The notes beneath the pieces were generated by a model. That model did no database searches. It was not told the origin of the DNA and saw only the letters and a list, made by a program, of their open reading frames with translations. A stretch of DNA of 5,523 nt from Oscillospiraceae bacterium (GTDB lineage Bacteria; Bacillota; Clostridia; Oscillospirales; Ruminococcaceae). How positions within the stretch are numbered: the first letter of the stretch is position 1; every line of letters begins with the position of its first letter. Made by a program: the position numbers and the translations under genes. The stretch covers positions 1 through 5,523 of the forward strand of contig CAAGDZ010000207.1 in NCBI GenBank assembly GCA_900768735.1. Reading direction: 5' to 3'. Positions 1 to 5,308 of the stretch are shown piece after piece.

Positions 1-1449
1 AGAAAAGACCTGTTCCCGATAGTTATGGGCGGCGGTCCTTGCGTGTGCAACGCCGAGCCTATCGCCGACTTTTTTGATTTGTTCGTACTCGGAGAGGGCG
101 AGGAGGTAAACCTCGAGCTTATGGAGCTTGCTCTGTCGTTCAAGAAAAACGGCGGCACAAAGCAGGAGTTTCTTGAAAAGGCGGCTCAGATAGAGGGGAT
201 TTACGTTCCCTCGCTATACGATGTCAGCTATAACGAGGACGGCACGGTAAAGGCGATTACTCCGCTGCACGGCGCACCCGCAAAGGTGAAAAAACGTATA
301 ATAAGCGACTTTGACAAGGTATTCACTCCCGACAGCTTTGTCGTACCCTTTACTCAGATAGTGCACGACCGCTCGGTCGTCGAGGTACTGCGCGGCTGTA
401 TAAGAGGCTGCCGCTTCTGTCAGGCTGGCTTTATCTACCGGCCGTTCAGAGAAAAGTCAAAGGAAACTATAGTAAATCAGGTAAAATCCCTCACCGAAAC
501 GACAGGCTATGACGAGGTGTCACTCTCGTCGCTGTCTACAAGCGACTACAGCGACATTGAGGGTCTGCTCGGAGATATTGCGGAATATACCGACGAAAAG
601 GGCGTAAACCTTTCGCTCCCGTCGCTTAGAATAGACAAGTTCAGCGACGAGGTTGTAAAGAAAATAAAGAGCGTCAGGGCGAGCGGACTGACCTTTGCTC
701 CCGAGGCGGGCTCACAGCGGCTGAGAGATGTAATAAACAAGAACATCACCGAAGAAGCGATTATGAAAAGCTGTAAAATCGCCTTTGAGGGCGGCTACAG
801 CTCGGTAAAGCTGTATTTCATGCTCGGACTCCCGACCGAAACTTTAGAGGACATCGCTGCGATAAAAGAGCTTGCCGATAAGATTATTGACCTGTACTAC
901 AATACCGAAAATCGCAGTAAAAAGGCTATCAGCATCTCGGTATCGCTGTCAACCTTTATACCAAAGCCTTTTACGCCGTTTGAGTACGAGCCGCAGGCAA
1001 CCAAGGCTCAGATTGACGAGCGGCAGAAGTACCTTCTTGACATAATCGGCTCAAAGGGCAGACGCCGGGTGGATGTAAGCTGGAGCCACTACGACACAAC
1101 TATTTTAGAGGCTGTGCTCGCTAGAGGTGACAGACGGCTGTCGGCGGTGATATACGACGCGTGGAAAAACGGCTGTAAGCTTGACGGCTGGAACGAATAC
1201 TTCAAGCCGCAGATGTGGAACAGGGCGTTTGAAAAGATCGGGCTGGACAAGGCGTTTTACGCCAACCGCAAGCGGGAATACAGCGAGATTGCCCCGTGGG
1301 AACACATGGATATGCTGTTCTCCAGAGATTTTCTTGTCCGCGAGAATATAAAGGCTCATGAGGGTAAGACTACCGAAAATTGCCGCGAAAAATGCGCCGG
1401 CTGCGGAATAAATAAATGCTTGGGAAAGGCTTGCTTTAAATATGAATGA
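1..1449 (+). CDS. B12-binding-type radical SAM protein, TIGR03960-like (5' end outside window)
   Basis: The frame is open from base 1 and ends at TGA 1447-1449, giving 482 visible residues; family members are usually about 600 or more, so roughly 120-140 N-terminal residues are probably missing. The in-frame ATG at 25 lies inside conserved sequence and is not the start. Residues about 9-35 (GGGPC, then a Glu-Pro, then GEGEE) look like the end of the cobalamin-binding-type domain. The radical SAM motif is CIRGCRFC, a CxxxCxxC with Cys133, Cys137 and Cys140 (codons 397, 409 and 418), which would hold a [4Fe-4S] cluster and S-adenosylmethionine. A PEAGSQRLR motif follows near residues 236-244. 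The C-terminus has five clustered cysteines (461, 465, 468, 473, 478). The substrate of the family is unknown to me. The stop overlaps the next gene by 8 bases, so the two are probably translationally coupled. Family assignment is by motif memory, not a search. Confidence 0.9.
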   Translation, partial: RKDLFPIVMGGGPCVCNAEPIADFFDLFVLGEGEEVNLELMELALSFKKNGGTKQEFLEKAAQIEGIYVPSLYDVSYNEDGTVKAITPLHGAPAKVKKRIISDFDKVFTPDSFVVPFTQIVHDRSVVEVLRGCIRGCRFCQAGFIYRPFREKSKETIVNQVKSLTETTGYDEVSLSSLSTSDYSDIEGLLGDIAEYTDEKGVNLSLPSLRIDKFSDEVVKKIKSVRASGLTFAPEAGSQRLRDVINKNITEEAIMKSCKIAFEGGYSSVKLYFMLGLPTETLEDIAAIKELADKIIDLYYNTENRSKKAISISVSLSTFIPKPFTPFEYEPQATKAQIDERQKYLLDIIGSKGRRRVDVSWSHYDTTILEAVLARGDRRLSAVIYDAWKNGCKLDGWNEYFKPQMWNRAFEKIGLDKAFYANRKREYSEIAPWEHMDMLFSRDFLVRENIKAHEGKTTENCREKCAGCGINKCLGKACFKYE

Positions 1450-2080
1450 GAATAATATAGCCGTCAGACTGTTTTTTTCAAAGACCGGACGTGCAAAATA
1501 TATATCGGCGCTGGATCTGATAAACTGCTTTCAGCGCGCCATACGCCGCACGGATATTCCGATATGGCACACACAGGGTTTTAACCCGCACACCTATGTA
1601 AATGTAAATCTGCCCTTGTCGCTCGGCACGGAGGGAATAAGGGAGTCGATGGATATAAAGCTCACAGAAAGTATTTCCTTTGACGAGCTGATGGACAAGC
1701 TTAACGCCGTCCTGCCGCCCGATATATGGATAACCGACGCGGCATTGCCGATAAAAAAGCACACCGAGATTGAAAAATCGGTGTACAGTATAAAAATACA
1801 CTGTGACTATGAAAAGCTTAGGGAATTTCTGTCGCAGGATAAAATAATCACCGAAAAGAAAACCAAAAAGGGGATAAGCGAGGTAGATTTAAAGCCCTAC
1901 ACCGAAATATCGGACTACACCGACGGAGAGTTTACTCTCACATTGCCGTCGGGCTGCGATTTTACCTTAAATCCGTCCCTGCTTTTTGACGCTTTTGAAA
2001 AATACAGCGGCGAGGAAATAGCTTCGCTTGACATTGTTAGGGTGTCGATTTTGTGCAAAGACGGCAGCGAGTTTGAATAA
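1442..2080 (+). CDS. DUF2344 / TIGR03936 radical SAM-associated protein
   Basis: This 212-residue protein starts at ATG 1442, inside the stop region of the radical SAM gene (ATGAATGA overlap). A purine-rich stretch GGGAAAGG at 1422-1429 is a loosely spaced ribosome site, so coupling to the upstream gene is likely. The N-terminal half carries the DUF2344 signature: FFSKTGRAKYIS (residues 11-22), LD at 24-25, RAIRR (32-36), then TQGFNPH (44-50) and LPLSLG. The length is normal for the family. It is known as a companion of TIGR03960 proteins and is fused to them in some genomes; its role is unknown, though substrate presentation to the radical SAM enzyme is a reasonable guess. The C-terminal half is less conserved, with no membrane segment or signal peptide. 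It ends in TAA at 2078-2080, and no strong terminator follows. Confidence 0.9.
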   Translation: MNENNIAVRLFFSKTGRAKYISALDLINCFQRAIRRTDIPIWHTQGFNPHTYVNVNLPLSLGTEGIRESMDIKLTESISFDELMDKLNAVLPPDIWITDAALPIKKHTEIEKSVYSIKIHCDYEKLREFLSQDKIITEKKTKKGISEVDLKPYTEISDYTDGEFTLTLPSGCDFTLNPSLLFDAFEKYSGEEIASLDIVRVSILCKDGSEFE

Positions 2081-2085
2081 TCGAT

Positions 2086-2142
2086 AAAAATTCAGGCATT
2101 TTTCGCAAAAAATCAAGATTTTAATGAAAAACTAACAAAAAA
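2086..2142 (+). promoter_or_regulatory. Phased A/T-tracts, candidate UP element and curved DNA upstream of the rplS promoter
   Basis: Six runs of A or T (2086-2090, 2099-2103, 2107-2112, 2119-2122, 2127-2131, 2137-2142) have centres averaging about 10.3 bases apart, close to one helical turn. The last two fall at about -54 to -50 and -44 to -39 relative to the predicted transcript start, where the RNA polymerase alpha subunit C-terminal domain binds UP elements. The runs are visible directly; curvature and promoter activation are inferred. Confidence 0.55.
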
Positions 2143-2145
2143 CTA

Positions 2146-2174
2146 TTGCAAATTTCGTATAAAGGTGCTATAAT
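2146..2174 (+). promoter_or_regulatory. Sigma-A type promoter with extended -10, driving rplS
   Basis: The -35 hexamer TTGCAA (2146-2151) is followed by a 17-base spacer and a perfect -10 TATAAT (2169-2174), preceded by TG at 2166-2167, which makes an extended -10. The predicted transcript start is near 2180-2181. This is the best promoter in the window and lies about 205 bases upstream of the L19 start codon. It probably serves rplS and, through read-through, the downstream genes. The call rests on consensus match alone. Confidence 0.85.
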
Positions 2175-2180
2175 ATTAAA

Positions 2181-2385
2181 GCATTTGAATTCCGCCGGCA
2201 GGTCTGTGATTTCATAATTACAAATTTTGCCAGCGTGTTTAATGCCATTCGTGCATAAAGCACAACGACATTAAAACGGATAGTCCGCTGTATTTAACGG
2301 CAAAAGTGCCGTTATCCGCACCTTTTTATAATTTACGGGCGGAGGAAAAGCCGATACAAGAATATCCGAAAACCAGGAGGAAAAA
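2181..2385 (+). promoter_or_regulatory. Structured 5' leader of rplS, candidate L19 autoregulatory leader
   Basis: This stretch of about 205 nt between promoter and L19 start codon contains three successive stem-loops. Hairpin I (2194-2234) has an inner stem 2205-2211 with 2216-2222 and an outer GGCA/TGCC. Hairpin II (2238-2275) pairs TTTAATG with CATTAAA and holds an inner GTGC/GCAC stem. Hairpin III is TAACGGCA (2295-2302) with TGCCGTTA (2307-2314), loop AAAG. CGGATA (2277-2282) can pair with TATCCG at 2313-2318 or at 2363-2368, so competing folds exist. CTTTTT at 2322-2327 follows hairpin III. A GGAGG at 2341-2345 has no start codon within reach. Firmicutes are known to carry an L19 leader RNA upstream of rplS, thought to be bound by L19; whether this leader belongs to that family was not tested. 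Pairings are by eye, without energies. Confidence 0.6.
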
Positions 2386-2727
2386 ATGGACGCATTAAAA
2401 ATCATTGCACAGGACAGCATGAAGGAAGCTGCTCCCCAGTTCAACGTAGGTGACACCGTAAAGGTACACGTACGCATCGCAGAAGGCGACAAGTTCCGTA
2501 TCCAGATTTCTGAGGGCACGGTTATCGCTAAGAAGCACGGCGGTATCAGCGAAACCTTCACAGTACGCAGAGTAGCTCACGGCTGCGGCGTAGAGAGAGT
2601 TTTCCCCTTACACTCACCAACAGTAGAGAAGGTAGAGGTTGTAAGAGAAGGTAAGGTTCGCAGAGCTAAGCTCTACTATCTGCGTGACAGAGTAGGTAAG
2701 GCTGCCAAGGTTAAGTCCAAGATTTAA
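2386..2727 (+). CDS. rplS: 50S ribosomal protein L19
   Basis: L19 is a large-subunit protein at the interface with the 30S subunit. This 113-residue protein matches the family throughout: GDTVKV near residues 22-27, [21 protein letters not shown] and the strongly conserved RRAKLYYLR near the C-terminus. Its length is normal. The start is ATG 2386, preceded by a perfect AGGAGG at 2375-2380 with a 5-base gap. It has its own strong promoter and a long structured leader. The usual upstream partners (rpsP, rimM, trmD) are absent here. One oddity is Ser42, where the E. coli and B. subtilis proteins have Phe in a FEG motif. The gene is followed by a long hairpin before lepB. Confidence 0.98.
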   Translation: MDALKIIAQDSMKEAAPQFNVGDTVKVHVRIAEGDKFRIQISEGTVIAKKHGGISETFTVRRVAHGCGVERVFPLHSPTVEKVEVVREGKVRRAKLYYLRDRVGKAAKVKSKI

Positions 2728-2743
2728 CCTGCGTTTTATCCTC

Positions 2744-2797
2744 ATCGAAATTGTAATGTAATAACGGACGCAAGTTCGTTATTGCAGACAATTCGAT
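2744..2797 (+). other. Long RNA hairpin between rplS and lepB
   Basis: The inner stem pairs 2757-2769 with 2774-2786, 13 pairs including two G-U, closed by a GCAA tetraloop of the GNRA type. The outer stem pairs 2745-2754 with 2788-2796 with one bulged A, and A2744 can add a pair with T2797. A small internal loop (2755-2756 opposite 2787) joins the two. About 22-23 pairs fill most of the 94-base gap. There is no U-run directly after it; the nearest is TTTT at 2805-2808. It is therefore not a canonical intrinsic terminator. An RNase processing site, mRNA stabiliser or partial attenuator separating abundant L19 message from lepB is more likely. The structure is seen; the function is inferred. 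Confidence 0.7.
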
Positions 2798-2809
2798 ACT
2801 GCTATTTTG

Positions 2810-2814
2810 AAGGG
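2810..2814 (+). promoter_or_regulatory. Ribosome binding site fixing the lepB start at 2822
   Basis: AAGGG lies 7 bases before ATG 2822. The alternative in-frame TTG at 2807 lies upstream of this site and has no Shine-Dalgarno of its own, so ATG 2822 is preferred. Confidence 0.75.
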
Positions 2815-2821
2815 ACACAAA

Positions 2822-3430
2822 ATGAACGAGAATACAAACATGAATAACGCTGCTCCTGCACAGGGTGAAAAAAAGACTAATTTCTTCGGCGAGCTGTTCG
2901 ACTGGATGTCAAGTATTTTTTCGGCAGTATTGTGTTTCATTGTTATATTTACTTTATTTGCCCGCATAATTACCGTTGACGGCACATCTATGGTACCGAC
3001 GCTCCTCAACCAGCAAAGACTTATTGTGTCGGATTTCATGTATACTCCGCAGTACGGGGATATAGTCATTCTTTACGCCGACAAACTTTACAACGAGCAG
3101 ACATCTTCCTACGGAAAGCCGATAGTAAAGCGTATTATCGGTCTGCCCGGCGATAAAATCAAGATTGATTTTTCAAACGGCGTTGTTTACAGAAACGGCG
3201 AGGCGCTCTCTGAGCCTTATACCAACACTCCGACCAATCTGCGGGAGAATTTTCCCGACAACACAGAGGTTACCGTTGAAGATGGAAAGGTGTTTGTCCT
3301 CGGTGATAACCGTAACGGCTCAAAGGACAGCCGCAGCAACGATGTCGGACAAATAGATATGCGCTATATTATGGGCAAGGCGTATCTGAGAATATGGCCG
3401 ATTTCCGAACTCGGCAATATTTATGATTGA
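2822..3430 (+). CDS. lepB: Signal peptidase I
   Basis: This membrane-anchored protease removes signal peptides from exported proteins, with its active site outside the membrane. From ATG 2822 it is 202 residues. A short polar cytoplasmic N-terminus (1-28) is followed by one hydrophobic segment (about 29-50). Next comes the serine box GTSMVPT with nucleophile Ser56, the lysine box KRIIGLPGD with general base Lys103, and the GDNRNGSKDSR box (161-171). All elements of the Ser/Lys dyad are present. The single N-terminal anchor and the size fit a Gram-positive SipS-type enzyme. The GDNRNGS sequence has Gly where Asn is commoner. The gene lies between rplS and rbgA, a usual place in Clostridia. It stops at TGA 3428-3430, 16 bases before rbgA. 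Confidence 0.97.
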   Translation: MNENTNMNNAAPAQGEKKTNFFGELFDWMSSIFSAVLCFIVIFTLFARIITVDGTSMVPTLLNQQRLIVSDFMYTPQYGDIVILYADKLYNEQTSSYGKPIVKRIIGLPGDKIKIDFSNGVVYRNGEALSEPYTNTPTNLRENFPDNTEVTVEDGKVFVLGDNRNGSKDSRSNDVGQIDMRYIMGKAYLRIWPISELGNIYD

Positions 3431-3432
3431 TT

Positions 3433-3438
3433 AAAGGA
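3433..3438 (+). promoter_or_regulatory. Ribosome binding site fixing the rbgA start at 3447
   Basis: AAAGGA lies 8 bases before ATG 3447 but only 2 bases before the in-frame TTG 3441. The ATG is therefore the better start. Confidence 0.75.
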
Positions 3439-3446
3439 TTTTGTAT

Positions 3447-4304
3447 ATGGGTGAGATTTCAAACATTCAGTGGTTTCCGGGTCACATGACAAAGACCAGG
3501 CGTCAGATTGAGGCAAGCTTAAAGCTTGTCGACGCCGTTGCGGAAATCGTTGACGCGAGAGTCCCCGAATCAAGCCGCAATCCCGTGATAAGCGAGATTA
3601 CGCATAATATTCCGCGAATTATTCTGCTCAACAAAAGCGATTATGCCGATGACAGGATAACCGCTCAGTGGCAGAAATACTATACTTCAAAAGGCTTTAA
3701 GTCTATGGTTTGCGACTGCCGCAGCGGCAAGGGCGTAAAGTCGTTTGTGCCTAATGTTAAAGGCGTACTGTCCGAGCTTCTTGCAAAGCGCAAAGCAAAG
3801 GGATTTATAGGCAGACCGCTGAGAGTAATGGTGGTCGGTATCCCGAATGTCGGTAAGTCATCTTTTATAAACCGCCTTTCGGGTGCAAGCAAGGTAAAGG
3901 CAGAGGACAGACCCGGTGTTACCCGCGGACAGCAATGGGTAGCGCTTGATAAAGACCTCGAGCTGCTTGACACACCCGGCATACTCTGGCCTAAGTTTGA
4001 CGACCAGCAGGTAGCGATAAAGCTCGGCTACACGGGCGCTATAAAGGACGATGTGATGGATATATACGAGCTTGCAGACAATCTGCTGAAGTTTTTATCC
4101 GAAAACTATCCGCAGAATGTCCGTCAGCGCTATAAGCTTGACGAGCAGAGCGCTATATCGTTGGAGCTTATAGCTAAAAAGCGCGGTATGCTTGTATCGG
4201 GCGGTGAGCCGGATTTAGACCGTGCCGCGATTACGGTACTTGACGAATTTAGGAGTGGTAAGCTTGGAAAAATCTCACTCGAAAGCCCCGAACAGTTTAT
4301 TTGA
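3447..4304 (+). CDS. rbgA: Ribosome biogenesis GTPase RbgA (YlqF)
   Basis: RbgA is a GTPase required for late 50S subunit assembly. The 285-residue protein shows the circular permutation of this family: G4 (NKSD, residues 62-65) comes before G1 (GIPNVGKS, 131-138), then the G2 threonine in GVTRGQQW (Thr159), then G3 (DTPG, 175-178). The N-terminal WFPGHM carries His13, which corresponds to the His9 implicated in catalysis in the B. subtilis protein. DARVPESSRNP (36-46) is also typical. The C-terminal part from about residue 200 is the helical domain that contacts rRNA. The length is normal. It sits 16 bases after lepB, and its 3' end is overlapped by rnhB. Its presence close to rplS fits a ribosome-assembly operon. 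Confidence 0.97.
   Translation: MGEISNIQWFPGHMTKTRRQIEASLKLVDAVAEIVDARVPESSRNPVISEITHNIPRIILLNKSDYADDRITAQWQKYYTSKGFKSMVCDCRSGKGVKSFVPNVKGVLSELLAKRKAKGFIGRPLRVMVVGIPNVGKSSFINRLSGASKVKAEDRPGVTRGQQWVALDKDLELLDTPGILWPKFDDQQVAIKLGYTGAIKDDVMDIYELADNLLKFLSENYPQNVRQRYKLDEQSAISLELIAKKRGMLVSGGEPDLDRAAITVLDEFRSGKLGKISLESPEQFI
4251..4255 (+). promoter_or_regulatory. Ribosome binding site inside rbgA, deciding a TTG start for rnhB
   Basis: AGGAG lies 8 bases before the in-frame TTG at 4264. The other candidates are GTG 4222, far upstream with no site; GTG 4255, which overlaps the site itself; and ATG 4318, with no site and cutting off conserved residues. TTG 4264 fits best. Confidence 0.7.
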
Positions 4305-4911
4305 GTTTGACGCGATAATGCGTAACGAATACGGCGTGATATGCGGAATTGACGAGGCAGGGCGAGGCCCGCTCGCCGGCGATGTCTACGCGGCGGCGGT
4401 GATACTGCCGAAGGATGTTATCATCGATGGCATAAACGACAGCAAAAAGCTGTCAGAAAAAAAACGCGAGCAGCTTTACGACGAAATCATCGAAAAAGCC
4501 GAGGCGTACTGTATTGCTGCGGCAACGGCGGCTGAAATCGACGAGCTAAATATATTGAACGCGACTATGCTCGCCATGACGCGCGCATTTGACGGCCTTT
4601 CAGTAAAGCCTGATATAGTATTTGTTGACGGCAACAAAACGCCGGAGCTTGATGTTAAGGCTGATTCTATAGTAAAGGGCGACGCGACAAGCGCCTCTAT
4701 TGCGGCGGCGTCAATCCTCGCAAAGGTTGCCCGTGACAGATATATGAAGCAGATGGCTCAGAAGTATCCAGAGTATATGTTCGACAAGCACAAGGGCTAT
4801 GGCACAAAGCTGCATTATGAGTGCCTTGACAGATACGGCGCGTCGGATATTCACAGAAAGAGCTTTTTAGTGAAATATTACAGCTCAAAGGAAAACAAAA
4901 ATGACCGATAA
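4264..4911 (+). CDS. rnhB: Ribonuclease HII
   Basis: RNase HII cuts RNA in RNA-DNA hybrids and nicks at single ribonucleotides in DNA. With a TTG start at 4264 the protein is 215 residues. The metal-binding acidic residues are all visible: Asp30 and Glu31 in GIDEAGRG, Asp122 in FVDGN, and Asp140 in VKGDA. The 18-residue gap between the last two equals that in E. coli (Asp108 and Asp126). SKKLSEKKR, AASILAKVARD and the C-terminal HKGYGTKLH and IHRKSF are further family motifs. The start lies 41 bases inside rbgA, so the two genes overlap and are probably co-translated. An ATG start at 4318 would remove the LFEFD segment that usually precedes the catalytic motif. The stop overlaps yraN by 11 bases. 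Confidence 0.95.
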   Translation: MEKSHSKAPNSLFEFDAIMRNEYGVICGIDEAGRGPLAGDVYAAAVILPKDVIIDGINDSKKLSEKKREQLYDEIIEKAEAYCIAAATAAEIDELNILNATMLAMTRAFDGLSVKPDIVFVDGNKTPELDVKADSIVKGDATSASIAAASILAKVARDRYMKQMAQKYPEYMFDKHKGYGTKLHYECLDRYGASDIHRKSFLVKYYSSKENKNDR

Positions 4912-5290
4912 GGCGGCAAAGGGAAAGCTCGGCGAGGATTATACAGCCGGCTATCTTACGTCAATTGGCTACAGAATATTAAAGAGAAATTACCGCAAGC
5001 CTTGCGGCGAGATTGATATTATTGCCGAAAACGATGATTACATAGTATTTGTCGAGGTAAAGACCCGCAGGTACAGAAGTCTTGTAAGCGGGGCAGAGGC
5101 GGTCGATTTTAAAAAGAAGGGCAGGATAATAGCAACTGCCGAATGTTATTTTGCCGAATACGGCATGGAGCTTCAGCCGAGATACGATATAGCTGAGGTT
5201 ATTGTTTCACAGGGTGATGCTGTGCGTGTGATTGGTTTTAACTATTATGAGGACGCATTCGACACCACCGGCTTTGAAACGCAATTCTAA
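4901..5290 (+). CDS. YraN-family (UPF0102) nuclease-like protein
   Basis: This 129-residue protein starts at ATG 4901, 8 bases after AAAGGA (4887-4892), and overlaps the end of rnhB by 11 bases. The UPF0102 pattern is clear: KGKLGED (7-13), YLTSIGYRILKRNYR (18-32), then GEIDIIA (36-42) and FVEVKTR (50-56). Asp39, Glu52 and Lys54 form the D-ExK arrangement of Holliday-junction-resolvase-like endonuclease folds. The cellular role is not firmly established; family members often neighbour rnhB, which suggests a job in nucleic-acid maintenance. The length is slightly above the usual of about 120 because of a C-terminal tail. There is no signal peptide or membrane segment. Confidence 0.93.
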   Translation: MTDKAAKGKLGEDYTAGYLTSIGYRILKRNYRKPCGEIDIIAENDDYIVFVEVKTRRYRSLVSGAEAVDFKKKGRIIATAECYFAEYGMELQPRYDIAEVIVSQGDAVRVIGFNYYEDAFDTTGFETQF

Positions 5291-5308
5291 CCGAAAAGGA
5301 AGTTTGTT

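Noticed and set aside
546..1359. Reverse-strand reading frames across the radical SAM gene
   Set aside because: They are antisense shadows of a gene with clear family motifs, have no ribosome sites, and encode low-complexity protein.
2081..2122. Possible terminator after the DUF2344 gene
   Set aside because: Only weak A/T pairings (AAAAAT with ATTTTT, AAAAT with ATTTT) are present, with no GC-rich stem. The runs fit the phased-tract pattern better.
2242..2274. Ten-codon ATG reading frame in the rplS leader (and a seven-codon GTG frame at 2235-2258)
   Set aside because: Neither has a Shine-Dalgarno site, neither shows a run of regulatory codons, and both lie within hairpin II of the leader.
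2783..2808. Separate promoter for lepB (TTGCAG with TATTTT)
   Set aside because: The spacer is only 14 bases, the -10 is poor, and it lies within and just after the hairpin.
2807..2821. TTG start for lepB adding five residues
   Set aside because: It lies upstream of the AAGGG ribosome site that fits ATG 2822 at 7 bases, and it adds no conserved sequence.
3165..3356. Second + strand reading frame within lepB
   Set aside because: It overlaps the catalytic region of lepB in another frame, has no ribosome site, and its protein resembles no known family.
3514..3528. CAAGCTTAAAGCTTG near-palindrome in rbgA
   Set aside because: It is in conserved coding sequence, the loop would be too tight for a stable hairpin, and it is explained by Lys-Leu/Ser-Leu codon use.
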